Notes under the pieces: generated by a model | Told to the model about the DNA's origin: nothing | Seen by the model: only the letters and a program-made list of their open reading frames with translations | Database searches by the model: none | DNA from: a virus | Length of the DNA stretch: 20,251 bases | Reading direction: 5' to 3' (one strand) | IMG/VR virus record: IMGVR_UViG_3300033146_002678 | Coordinates: 1-20,251 of that record | Shown: positions 1 through 7,391 of the stretch, piece by piece | Layout: the number at the start of each line of letters is the position of its first letter | Numbering within the stretch: position 1 is the stretch's first letter | Made by a program: the position numbers and the translations under genes

Positions 1-6
1 TTATAA

Positions 7-252
7 TTAATAAATAAAATTTTCATATATTAATTTAATTATATCTTCTTTTGAACTTTCTTCATAAACAAGAATTTTTTTAGGAAAATCTTTATGACTT
101 TCAATAGAAAAACTTTTCTTATTTTTTCTTATCAAAAATGGTATTCCATCAACATGCCAATATGTTGGTAAATCAAAAAAATCTCTATTACAATGAAGAT
201 TAGTTGATATTTCTTTAAATGATTCAAAAATTTTTTCTAATAATTCATTCAT
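7..252 (-). CDS. Small hypothetical protein, 81 aa
   Basis: A complete small ORF whose product I do not recognise. It is mixed-charge and lysine-rich, with no membrane segment or signal peptide. Aromatic residues cluster in the middle (FFDLPTYWHVDG), followed by an alternating basic stretch, which suggests a small folded cytoplasmic protein. It begins MNELLEKIFE; the I-F-E could be read as a prohead-protease site, but the leader lacks the usual MK-x-x-x-x-F pattern, so I do not count it with the other propeptide-like proteins. It is the last gene of the left-hand minus-strand run, downstream of the sigma factor gene. No promoter was identified. Confidence 0.5.
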   Translation of the reverse strand: MNELLEKIFESFKEISTNLHCNRDFFDLPTYWHVDGIPFLIRKNKKSFSIESHKDFPKKILVYEESSKEDIIKLIYENFIY

Positions 253-263
253 TTTTAGTAATT

Positions 264-380
264 TTATTTTGCTATTTCAGTTGGTTTTATATCACTTGTA
301 CCTTCTGCACTCATTATGTGCTCTTGGTCTCGTATCTCAGTATTTTTTCGTTCTAATTTCATTTTTCGTTCTAATTTCAT
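264..380 (-). CDS. Possible small protein, 38 aa, with duplicated MKLERK start
   Basis: A short open frame lies between the sigma factor gene and the 81-aa gene. The translation starts with two identical six-residue blocks, MKLERK MKLERK, and continues with a hydrophilic, charged tail ending in EIAK. A stop codon directly precedes the start, so it is not a remnant of a longer frame on the same strand. The duplicated block comes from an 18-bp perfect tandem repeat, which keeps the frame. Either methionine could be the start. It could be a genuine small gene or chance; only the preserved frame and the otherwise empty gap support it. Confidence 0.3.
   Translation of the reverse strand: MKLERKMKLERKNTEIRDQEHIMSAEGTSDIKPTEIAK
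344..379 (-). repeat. 18-bp perfect tandem duplication (two copies)
   Basis: The plus-strand unit TTTTTCGTTCTAATTTCA occurs twice back to back (344-361 and 362-379) without a mismatch. Being a multiple of three, the duplication repeats six codons at the start of the 38-aa minus-strand ORF. Confidence 0.9.
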
Positions 381-429
381 TCATCTAAGTAATTTTTGTG
401 TCGGTAGTAATGCAGTATCATATACTTTT

Positions 430-1038
430 TTATTTATAATCATCAACACCACGTTTTTCAATAGCAGCAAGACCAGCAGCAGAATTTTTTCTAATAATTT
501 CTCTACCTTTTTTAATTTGAGATTTTACAGTAGATAAATTTAAATTTAGATAATCTGCAATTTCATCATAAGACATAGCATCAATTTCTCTCAAAATCAA
601 TACAGTTTTATACTTATGTTGTTTTTCTGGCAAATCATGAATACATTGTTTAACATAAGCAGATTTTCTTCGAATAAGTTCATGTCTTTCTAATTCTTTT
701 GATGAATCATTATATGGCAAAAACATTTCTAATGTTGCATTATTTTTAACATCTTTATCCATTGAAATTGTTGGTAATTTATTACCATCTTTCCATTTTT
801 TAATTGTCATATTTCTTGCAACAGTGAATAACCAAGTATGTACTTGTGATTTTTCAGGATTATATTTATCTACTTTTTTTAAACATTGTATAAATGCTTC
901 ATCTGCAATATCTTCAGATAGATTAGTATCTTTTGTCCATCCATTTAAATAAAAAATCAATTTTTGATAATGATCTTTGTAAAAAGTATTAAATTTAATA
1001 CCAGTTTTTTTTTCAAAATTTCTTTCAAGTCTATTCAT
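430..1038 (-). CDS. RNA polymerase sigma factor, sigma-70 family, ECF-like
   Basis: A 202-residue protein with the two-domain layout of ECF-type sigma factors. Region 2 lies at about residues 20-84 (YQKLIFYLNGW, then SEDIADEAFIQCLKK, then THTWLF-like QVHTWLFTVARN). A linker follows, then region 4 at about 145-184 with a clear helix-turn-helix (SYDEIADYLNLNLSTVKSQIKKGREIIRK). The product should bind host core RNA polymerase and redirect it to phage promoters. T4 uses the distant sigma homologue gp55 for late genes; an ECF-like factor here could play the same role, which is inference. No host-type promoter is visible upstream. It is separated from the upstream SPFH gene by a hairpin terminator, so it is probably transcribed on its own. 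Confidence 0.88.
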   Translation of the reverse strand: MNRLERNFEKKTGIKFNTFYKDHYQKLIFYLNGWTKDTNLSEDIADEAFIQCLKKVDKYNPEKSQVHTWLFTVARNMTIKKWKDGNKLPTISMDKDVKNNATLEMFLPYNDSSKELERHELIRRKSAYVKQCIHDLPEKQHKYKTVLILREIDAMSYDEIADYLNLNLSTVKSQIKKGREIIRKNSAAGLAAIEKRGVDDYK

Positions 1039-1204
1039 AAAAAAATAAATTTAATTTTTAATTATATCGAAAGTGAATGTATGGTCGAATTCTGTTTATT
1101 TAAATATGTAAAACTACATTAGTTTAATTCAAACCATTATTTTTATCGCAAGTCTATTATATACTATAATATATTAAAAAAGTTTACTTTAAATCAAACT
1201 AAAT

Positions 1205-1242
1205 TTTACACACCACATATTTTAATAAATGTGGTGTGTAAA
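1205..1242 (-). terminator. Hairpin terminator downstream of the SPFH gene
   Basis: A perfect 14-bp inverted repeat (TTTACACACCACAT and its complement, arms 1205-1218 and 1229-1242) encloses a 10-nt loop. It lies about 60 nt past the stop of the SPFH gene and upstream of the sigma factor gene. The unusually G+C-rich stem stands out in this A/T-rich DNA. The U-tract on the minus strand is weak, so termination efficiency is uncertain; an operator or mRNA-stabilising role is also possible. The surrounding 266-bp gap (1039-1304) shows no other gene. Confidence 0.6.
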
Positions 1243-1304
1243 GATAATTTATTTGGTATTGCTAATTTAATATAGATTTTGTATCTTTGTGAATGAAATG
1301 CCAT

Positions 1305-2162
1305 TTATTTTAATCCTTTAACAACTGTTGTTTCACCACCAAAAATATTATTTTCACCATACCAAGATTTACCATCTGTTTCCTTAAATGCTTCTACTTT
1401 CATCAATTCAACATATTGTGGTGATTTTTTTAATTGTTCTTGCTTTAATTTGATTGCTTGTGCTTCTGCTGATGCAACAGTTACTATTGCAATAGAATCT
1501 CCTTTTGCATCCTCTTTTTTTGCATTTGCTTTATAAATAGCTTCTTGTTGTAATTTTTGTGCTGTTAAATTTTTCTGATCTTGTTCTTGTTTTAATAAAA
1601 TAGCATCAGATATTTTCTTAGGTAAATCAACATCTTTAATATTTATTGCATCTAAGACTATATTATTTTTCATAAATGTTAGTGATATTAATTTTTCACA
1701 ATCTGATTGTAATTCAGCACGTTTCGTAGAATATAATTCTTCTGCTGTGTATTTTCCGATAACTTCTCGAATTGCCGATTTACTTTCTGGTATAACAACA
1801 ACATCTTTATAATCTCTACCTAAATTAATATCAATTAATCCAATTTTTGTTGGTAATGGATGATATTGAACAGTAACTGCAATATTTACAGTTAATCCTT
1901 TTTTATCTAATACAGATAAATCTAAATCTTCTTTTTTTTGTCGTACATCATAAACGATTAAATCATTCCATGGTGCAATCATATGAGTTCCTTCTGATAA
2001 AACACGAGTTGTATCTACACCACTACCCCACTTATAAAAAACTGCTGCTCGTTCACCAGAACCAACAGTATTGAATGATTTAATACCAATTATCATTACA
2101 ACTATTAATAAAATAATTGCTCCTATTCCTAAAAATGATGGAATTTTAATTTTTTTGTTCAT
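1305..2162 (-). CDS. SPFH/Band-7 (prohibitin/stomatin-like) membrane protein
   Basis: This 285-residue protein has the SPFH layout. A short basic N-terminus is followed by one membrane segment at about residues 10-27 (FLGIGAIILLIVVMIIGI). The SPFH domain covers about 30-190 and shows family hallmarks: V-x-x-GERA near its start, SEGTHMIAPW, then a beta-rich region with LTVNIAVTVQYH. A charged coiled coil follows at about 190-250 (KQEQDQKNLTAQKLQQEAIYKANAKKEDAKG). Such proteins form ring-like oligomers on membranes and often scaffold or restrain membrane proteases. The phage copy probably sits in the host inner membrane with its bulk outside the bilayer. It lies 68 nt downstream of the DUF932-like gene with no terminator between, so the two likely form one operon from the host-type promoter at 3100-3131, implying early expression. 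Confidence 0.9.
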   Translation of the reverse strand: MNKKIKIPSFLGIGAIILLIVVMIIGIKSFNTVGSGERAAVFYKWGSGVDTTRVLSEGTHMIAPWNDLIVYDVRQKKEDLDLSVLDKKGLTVNIAVTVQYHPLPTKIGLIDINLGRDYKDVVVIPESKSAIREVIGKYTAEELYSTKRAELQSDCEKLISLTFMKNNIVLDAINIKDVDLPKKISDAILLKQEQDQKNLTAQKLQQEAIYKANAKKEDAKGDSIAIVTVASAEAQAIKLKQEQLKKSPQYVELMKVEAFKETDGKSWYGENNIFGGETTVVKGLK

Positions 2163-2230
2163 ACTTTTTAATTTTTAATTTGTTTATATTTAACTTATAC
2201 TATTTATTTTTGTGATTGTTTAATTTATTT

Positions 2231-3076
2231 TTAAATTAATTCTAAAATTCTATTTGTTTCTCTATCAAGTATTTGACTATTATAATTTCTAAATATTTCT
2301 GTGTAACAATTTAATGCATTATATGCACTCATTTCTACATCAATTTTATCATAACCTTTTTCAGTAAATAATTCAGGATTATTTAATAATTCAATTTGTT
2401 CTTGTTTAAGATTTTTAATTTTATCTGTTTCTGATTTTAATAATTTTTGTGAAAATGCTCTAACAGTATTCATTTTATTTGCTGTAATAATACCATCTTT
2501 ATTCTTTGAAAGATTTTCAATCAACTCTCTATATGATACATATCTACCATTCAAATTATTTAATGCTAATGTTTGTTTGTTGATATTTAAATCAAAGTTT
2601 TTTAATGAATTTAAAAATAAATCTACTTTTTGTGGTAATGTACTTTTAAAATGTTTTACAGATAATTTTGATAATTCATCTTCAACACCAATAACCATAC
2701 CATTACTACACACAAATCTAATTAGACCAATATTTAAACCTAATGCTCTTGATCTATCAGTTGAATTGAATATATTAAACATTTTGTGATATTTATCACC
2801 ATTAATTTCAACTTCTTCACCAATTAATCGAAGTTCTTGTTGTCCTTTATTTATTCTAAGAATATAATTCTCTGGTGTAAAATAATTTTCTATTTCTTTA
2901 ACAATATTTGTTGCAAAATTAGGAAAATCGAAAAATTCATATTTATTTGACACTGTTGAATCTGCTATCAACTTATTATCAAACCTAGTAAATATATTAT
3001 TACCTTTTTGTTCTATTTCTAATTTATTTAATGTCTCTACTATTGCTGTTTGATTGTAAGATTTTTCAATTTTCAT
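2231..3076 (-). CDS. DUF932-like phage/plasmid protein
   Basis: A 281-residue protein resembling the DUF932 family of phage- and plasmid-encoded proteins (related to TIGR03299). The recognisable core is at about residues 100-135: FNSTDRSRALGLNIGLIRFVCSNGMVIG, matching the family pattern of a serine/threonine-rich N-S-x-D followed by a beta strand and IRxVCxNG. The C-terminal half is helical and lysine-rich (NKMNTVRAFSQKLLKSETDKIKNLKQEQ). The biochemical role of this family is not established to my knowledge; members are common in mobile elements and are probably nucleic-acid related. The gene has its own host-type promoter with a leader of about 15-20 nt, so it is likely expressed early, followed by the SPFH gene. 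Confidence 0.75.
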   Translation of the reverse strand: MKIEKSYNQTAIVETLNKLEIEQKGNNIFTRFDNKLIADSTVSNKYEFFDFPNFATNIVKEIENYFTPENYILRINKGQQELRLIGEEVEINGDKYHKMFNIFNSTDRSRALGLNIGLIRFVCSNGMVIGVEDELSKLSVKHFKSTLPQKVDLFLNSLKNFDLNINKQTLALNNLNGRYVSYRELIENLSKNKDGIITANKMNTVRAFSQKLLKSETDKIKNLKQEQIELLNNPELFTEKGYDKIDVEMSAYNALNCYTEIFRNYNSQILDRETNRILELI

Positions 3077-3099
3077 ATTTTAATTTTTAAAATGTTTCA

Positions 3100-3131
3100 C
3101 AAAGATATAAACTATTTTTTTAAAAAACAAA
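3100..3131 (-). promoter_or_regulatory. Bacteroidota-type promoter for the DUF932-SPFH operon
   Basis: On the minus strand a TTTG box (3128-3131) is followed after exactly 20 nt by TATCTTTG (3100-3107), matching the Bacteroidota primary-sigma consensus TTTG-N19-21-TAnnTTTG. It ends 23 nt before the start codon of the DUF932-like gene. Confidence 0.75.
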
Positions 3132-3132
3132 T

Positions 3133-3240
3133 TTATTTTTTATTAAAATAATTAAATACATTATCATAAATTTCTTCTGTCAAAAATGCTAACATGAATA
3201 ATATGAAATCTTGAATACTGTATTTTATAAAGTTTATCAT
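3133..3240 (-). CDS. Candidate leaderless small protein, 35 aa
   Basis: A 35-codon frame reads MINFIKYSIQDFILFMLAFL and then a polar tail ending in FNYFNKK. The middle is hydrophobic (FILFMLAFL) and could be a short membrane segment. The strongest support is context. Its ATG sits exactly 4 nt after the TATATTTG box of a host-type promoter, the same geometry seen at the PP-loop gene at 18647-19642. Transcription would begin at or within a few bases of the start codon, giving a leaderless message. It ends just before the -33 box of the next promoter. I do not recognise the product; a non-coding transcript from the same promoter is the main alternative. Confidence 0.45.
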   Translation of the reverse strand: MINFIKYSIQDFILFMLAFLTEEIYDNVFNYFNKK

Positions 3241-3244
3241 AGTA

Positions 3245-3276
3245 CAAATATATATCTATTATCTTTATAATACAAA
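3245..3276 (-). promoter_or_regulatory. Bacteroidota-type promoter for the 35-aa small ORF
   Basis: Minus-strand TTTG (3273-3276), 20-nt spacer, TATATTTG (3245-3252). It lies 4 nt upstream of the small ORF's ATG and just past the stop codon of the 414-aa gene, so it separates the early-looking block from the propeptide-type genes. Confidence 0.7.
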
Positions 3277-3283
3277 TTAAATC

Positions 3284-4528
3284 TTAATTTTCTTTATAAA
3301 TTTTCACTTTTTGATTAAAATCATACCATTCATCAATAGCCTCTTTTCCTTGTGTAATTGATACAGTATCATAACCTTGAATAATTTTATTTGCGAAATC
3401 TCTATAATATAAATCTGGAATAGTCCAATATCCTTCTGCACCTGGAGATAAATCTGAATTTTTTAACATTAAAAATCCTCTATATGTAACTTGTATTCTT
3501 GCTTCATTTGTATTAAAATCTTTAAATGATAAAACAGATTCAGCAGACATCTTATAAACTGCTGTTGATCTTGCTTTTAAACCTTTATTTGGTCCTGGTT
3601 CTGTACCATGATATAAACCATCTCTACCGGCTGATGTTGAATAATATTCATCATCTTTATCAACATCACCATTCTCATCTGGTATTCCATAATAATCTAA
3701 TGGTAATTCTACTGGTGTTTTTTCTCCAAATTTTTTATTATTACTTATATTAACATTTTGATTAACTCTATGATCATCACTTTCAGTATTTTGAGATTCT
3801 GTAAATTTGTATCTTGTTGATTTATCATTATATTCAGCATCTATCATATTATTTGATTTATGCTTTGATTTATAACCCATTTTTTTTAAATATTTCATTT
3901 TATCTTTACCTTTAAGTAAATGTAATTTTTCTCGTTCTTTCATATCTTTTTCCATTTCAGATGTTATTAAATCTTTAGTATATTCACCAATTGTTGAAAA
4001 TTTATGAATAAATTTATAATTTTCTTTATCATATTTCATAGACAAATGAATTAACCAATTATCATCAATATTAATATTTAATTCTCTATTTAATTTTTTA
4101 ATTATTTTTATTAAATCATTTTGATCAATAACATTCCAGAATCCAATTACTTTTTGAACAGACCAAACTCTACCTCTAATCCATTCAAAAATCAATTCTT
4201 CTTCAATATAATGATAAATCATATCATTTAATTCCATTTCATATTCTTCCTTACTATCAAAATCAGATTCATCAAAATCCCAATTAGTATAATTTAATGT
4301 ATTTTTTATAACCATATTTTTTATTTTTTCATAGTCATATAATTGATTTTCAAGAAAAAATTCTTGATGTGTTTGATATTCAAAAATATATAAATCATCA
4401 TCTGAAGATTCACACATAAAAGCAAAAGAATTTTCAGTAACATGATCTAGATATTCTTTTTCTCCTGTTTCTTTATTTATGATTTCTATATCATCTGCAT
4501 TTTCAAATATTTTAAATTTTGTTATCAT
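3284..4528 (-). CDS. Unknown protein, 414 aa, with capsid-targeting-like N-terminus
   Basis: I do not recognise a family. The N-terminus MITKFKIFE ends in I-F-E and resembles the short propeptides of T4 internal head proteins, which the gp21 protease cuts after (I/L)-x-E. The rest is acidic and helical to about residue 200, with a region rich in E, D, W and Y. A basic stretch follows at about 200-225 (MKYLKKMGYKSKHKS), then a low-complexity polar linker rich in N, D and S. The C-terminal part is compact (about 270-414) and rich in Y, G and aromatic residues. There is no membrane segment. It lies 64 nt downstream of the 287-aa gene, which has a similar N-terminus, so the two are probably co-transcribed. 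A packaged internal protein is the leading inference. Confidence 0.7.
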   Translation of the reverse strand: MITKFKIFENADDIEIINKETGEKEYLDHVTENSFAFMCESSDDDLYIFEYQTHQEFFLENQLYDYEKIKNMVIKNTLNYTNWDFDESDFDSKEEYEMELNDMIYHYIEEELIFEWIRGRVWSVQKVIGFWNVIDQNDLIKIIKKLNRELNINIDDNWLIHLSMKYDKENYKFIHKFSTIGEYTKDLITSEMEKDMKEREKLHLLKGKDKMKYLKKMGYKSKHKSNNMIDAEYNDKSTRYKFTESQNTESDDHRVNQNVNISNNKKFGEKTPVELPLDYYGIPDENGDVDKDDEYYSTSAGRDGLYHGTEPGPNKGLKARSTAVYKMSAESVLSFKDFNTNEARIQVTYRGFLMLKNSDLSPGAEGYWTIPDLYYRDFANKIIQGYDTVSITQGKEAIDEWYDFNQKVKIYKEN

Positions 4529-4592
4529 TATTTCATCTTTAAGTTTATTTACACCAATAAATAGGCATTTAAAAATTTTATAAAATCTGTAA

Positions 4593-5456
4593 TCATTTAA
4601 TTTCTAATTTTTTTAATCTACCAGTGTATAAATAATACATAAATGCTGTTTCAATATACATTCTACCAAATTCATCGATTAAATCCTTAATATTTAAATG
4701 TGTATAATATAAATCACTATATCCTACTTCAAATTTTATTAAATATTCATCTAATATAGTTAGTGAATTAAATTGTTTTTCTAATCTTTTTAATCTTAAA
4801 ATATCTTCATCATCCCTAGCATCTTCATATTCTTTAGCCGTTTCAGCTAATTTTTTATTATCATTTAAAAATTTTAAAATTTCTTCTGGTGTAGAATCTG
4901 TTGATATTTTTCCAATATTTTCTGCTATTGTTTTCATAACAATAGAATACTTTCTACCATAAATTCTTTTAATTATTGAATTAAAATGTTTTAAAATATA
5001 AATTTTAAAATCATCTGTTTCTTTTTCTAATTTTTCTGTTTGTGCTACTATTTTTCTATCTTGTTTAGGTTCTATTTCAAAATCAGATCCTTCTAACATA
5101 TAAATATCATCATTAATATTAATTGCATATGTTAATTGATTGTAACTAATTGTTTCTCTATCATCTATTCTAAAACTACCCCAACCATCTGTTTCTAATT
5201 TAAAATATTGTTTAGTATAATGTTGATAATTATTAATAAAAATATAAATATTTCCTTTTTTATCTAATTGAATAAAAAATTGTTTTTCATCTTTTTTTAA
5301 TTCTGATAATACATCTTTCTTCAACTTCATTTTAGTCCAAGTTGCATTAGAATTAATTTCAAAATTAATTTGTATTTCTTTCATTACTTCTTCAGGTACT
5401 CCTAATGATGTTAATGATGATTTTTCAAATAAATTAAATGTTTCTAAATATTTCAT
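4593..5456 (-). CDS. Unknown protein, 287 aa, with capsid-targeting-like N-terminus
   Basis: No family is recognised. It starts MKYLETFNLFE and then KSSLTSLGVPEEVMKEIQ. The first eleven residues match the MK-x-x-x-x-F leader with a terminal L-F-E, as expected for a prohead-protease propeptide. The N-terminal part after it is beta-rich (FFIQLDKKGNIYIFINNY; WGSFRIDD; DDIYMLEGSDFEIEP). The C-terminal half, from about residue 145, is helical and charged. There is no signal peptide or membrane segment. The start is supported by the leader pattern. A TTAATATATAA motif lies only 4 nt upstream of the ATG. Probable role: structural or internal head protein, expressed late with its downstream neighbour; this is inferred from the leader alone. 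Confidence 0.7.
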   Translation of the reverse strand: MKYLETFNLFEKSSLTSLGVPEEVMKEIQINFEINSNATWTKMKLKKDVLSELKKDEKQFFIQLDKKGNIYIFINNYQHYTKQYFKLETDGWGSFRIDDRETISYNQLTYAININDDIYMLEGSDFEIEPKQDRKIVAQTEKLEKETDDFKIYILKHFNSIIKRIYGRKYSIVMKTIAENIGKISTDSTPEEILKFLNDNKKLAETAKEYEDARDDEDILRLKRLEKQFNSLTILDEYLIKFEVGYSDLYYTHLNIKDLIDEFGRMYIETAFMYYLYTGRLKKLEIK

Positions 5457-5460
5457 AAAC

Positions 5461-5471
5461 TTATATATTAA
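5461..5471 (-). promoter_or_regulatory. TTAATATATAA motif, candidate phage late promoter
   Basis: The 11-mer TTAATATATAA on the minus strand lies 4 nt before the start codon of the 287-aa gene. The same 11-mer precedes the genes at 7327 (minus) and 9132 (plus). In such A/T-rich DNA this could be chance. Confidence 0.3.
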
Positions 5472-5488
5472 TTTATTAAAATGAAATA

Positions 5489-7327
5489 TTATAATAATAA
5501 TTCAAATTTCATTTGACCACAATCATATACTCTATTAGATATATCATTCATTATTTCTCGTTCAGACATATTTTTATCATATCCCATTTTAATTAATTTT
5601 TGTTTAGTATATTTCTGTTTATTGTGTCTTTTATTATTTATAACATATTTATAATTTATATCTGTTTCATATTTTAATACAAAATTTAATTTAAAATATA
5701 AATTTCCGTTACTCCATTCTTTGTCCGCAAATGATATTATTCTTTTAGGTTTGTATTTTTTAATAAAATATTTTAATAATTTTGATGCACCACCAACTAC
5801 ATTAGTATTTATTTTATTACAAAATCTACTCAGATTCCATTCATCATCATTCATTTTTTTTCTTCCTTCATTTTTATCAAATGTCATTAATGATACTAAT
5901 TCATTTTCAAAATATAAACCTATTTTTTTTGTAGATCTAATAAAACCCTGTATATGATTTTCATTTAAAAATTTTTTAACTGTTTTTGAATCTGTTATTT
6001 CCTTAATATCCGTTTTTCTTGCCCAAATCTTGTTTTCTGTTTTATTTAGCCAATTTTTAATTTGACTTTTTATTATATCTTTTTTATAATCCCAGTCATC
6101 TTCCCAAATATAAAATAATCTAATATTTTTTTCTCTAAAATAATTTAATTTATTAATATGTTTTCTTTTATCAATAAATTTATCAGAATGCCAATATAAT
6201 CCATTAAATTCAAAACCAATATTTAATTCTGGTAAAAAAATATCTATTTCTATTTTATCTCTATAATTTTCCACAATTTCACCATCATATATTGTCTTTA
6301 TATATTCTAATAACATTTTTTCTTTTAATGATGATTGTTCAGAAATAGGATAACACACTGTACATAAACAATTATTAGATTTATTTCTTGATTCAAAATT
6401 ATCTAAAGTAATTTTGAATGTGTGATTTTTTCCACAATCACATTTAAATTCTGATATTTTATTACCTAAATATTTAATATAATTTTCATGTTTCGCAATT
6501 TGATAATTATCTTTTCTAAATTTTTCAGAAAATTCAATATTAACTACACCATATTTATTTAATAGTGTTTGTGTGATTTTTTCTCTAATAATTTTTGATT
6601 TAAGCGGATTATCAACACCATACTTTTCAAGATTTGTTTTTTTAATTTTTTTAATAATAGTTTCATTCTTTAGTACATTATCAACTCCATATTTTTCTTT
6701 TATTGTTGATATTGTTTTTTTATAATATTTTGATGTTTTTTCAAATGGATATCCACCAGATTCTATTAATTTATTTTTTATTTTAGTTTTTATATCAACA
6801 TGTTGTGATATATTATGTACGCCATATTTTTCTAGAATAGTTTTTTCTCGTTTTTTATTTATTTTTTGTTGTTCATCATCTGTTCTGTTACTTAATGATT
6901 TTTTAATTTTTTCAGAATGTTTTTCAGAATTAAAATTTTCTTTTTTCTTATTTTTAATGCTTTCTAATTTTGATATATGATCAACACCATATTTTGATAA
7001 TGTTGTTTGTTTAGTTTTCTCAATATTTCTAAAATTTTCATCACCATATCGTTCTAAATTTGTTTCTTTTGCTTTAAGTAATCCACATTTTTGAGAACAA
7101 GAAAATTTATTTTGTTTTTTTATATTATTATAATAATTCTTTATAGTTATTTCTTTTTCATTATTACAGTAATCACATTTTGCGATTATATAATAATTAG
7201 AACCATGACCAAAATTTTCAATTGGAAAAAAATACTCTTTATCAATTTCTAAATTATCTTTTATTTTAGAAAATTTCTTTATATTATATTTTGTTATTTT
7301 AACTTTAACATTTTTACTTATTATCAT
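5489..7327 (-). CDS. Homing-endonuclease-like protein with Vsr/EDxHD-type nuclease domain
   Basis: This 612-residue modular protein looks like a free-standing selfish endonuclease. Residues 51-81 form a candidate zinc finger (C51-x2-C54 and C77-x3-C81). About 90-265 hold six KYGVxN-type DNA-binding repeats (YG at 94, 113, 168, 213, 236 and 259). A second cysteine cluster follows at 296-325. The nuclease core at about 355-415 has IEIDIFLPELNIGFEFNGLYWH then H390 and FYIWEDDW, matching the very-short-patch-repair-like EDxHD homing endonucleases (E360, D362, E373, H380). The C-terminal part (about 435-612) resembles a GNAT-like accessory module found in phage endonucleases: GFIRSTKKIGLYF, LSRFC, SFADKEW, YDCGQMKFEL. 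It sits between the gp32-like gene and the propeptide genes, just past the gp32 terminator, with a possible promoter motif abutting that terminator. Role: it likely cuts related genomes to spread itself. Confidence 0.8.
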   Translation of the reverse strand: MIISKNVKVKITKYNIKKFSKIKDNLEIDKEYFFPIENFGHGSNYYIIAKCDYCNNEKEITIKNYYNNIKKQNKFSCSQKCGLLKAKETNLERYGDENFRNIEKTKQTTLSKYGVDHISKLESIKNKKKENFNSEKHSEKIKKSLSNRTDDEQQKINKKREKTILEKYGVHNISQHVDIKTKIKNKLIESGGYPFEKTSKYYKKTISTIKEKYGVDNVLKNETIIKKIKKTNLEKYGVDNPLKSKIIREKITQTLLNKYGVVNIEFSEKFRKDNYQIAKHENYIKYLGNKISEFKCDCGKNHTFKITLDNFESRNKSNNCLCTVCYPISEQSSLKEKMLLEYIKTIYDGEIVENYRDKIEIDIFLPELNIGFEFNGLYWHSDKFIDKRKHINKLNYFREKNIRLFYIWEDDWDYKKDIIKSQIKNWLNKTENKIWARKTDIKEITDSKTVKKFLNENHIQGFIRSTKKIGLYFENELVSLMTFDKNEGRKKMNDDEWNLSRFCNKINTNVVGGASKLLKYFIKKYKPKRIISFADKEWSNGNLYFKLNFVLKYETDINYKYVINNKRHNKQKYTKQKLIKMGYDKNMSEREIMNDISNRVYDCGQMKFELLL

Positions 7328-7330
7328 ATT

Positions 7331-7341
7331 TTATATATTAA
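7331..7341 (-). promoter_or_regulatory. TTAATATATAA motif, candidate phage promoter for the endonuclease gene
   Basis: Minus-strand TTAATATATAA ends 3 nt before the endonuclease start codon and begins where the gp32 terminator ends, so a terminator and a candidate promoter abut. Confidence is limited by base composition. Confidence 0.3.
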
Positions 7342-7374
7342 AAAAAGACTATTAGTTTTTAATAGTCTTTTTTT
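7340..7374 (-). terminator. Rho-independent terminator of the gp32-like gene
   Basis: A perfect 15-bp inverted repeat (arms 7340-7354 and 7360-7374; TAATAGTC core flanked by A and T runs) has a 5-nt loop. On the minus strand the stem opens with an A-run and closes with a T-run, as a bidirectional intrinsic terminator would. It lies 17 nt past the gp32-like stop codon. Confidence 0.85.
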
Positions 7375-7391
7375 TGTTCTTTTTTATTCAC

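Noticed and set aside
7-252. Seventh capsid-targeting-like leader (MNELLEKIFE)
   Set aside because: It has I-F-E but lacks the basic MK-x-x-x-x-F pattern; the match to a three-residue consensus alone is too weak.
316-537. Plus-strand 73-aa Ser/Phe-rich frame
   Set aside because: It overlaps the sigma factor gene on the other strand and the 18-bp repeat; the composition is a shadow of lysine/glutamate-rich minus-strand coding.
1259-1289. Plus-strand TTG-N20-TATCTTTG resembling a host-type promoter, followed by a six-codon frame
   Set aside because: It points into the antisense of the SPFH gene, has only a partial -33 box (TATTG, not TTTG) and no gene downstream. An antisense RNA is possible but nothing supports it.
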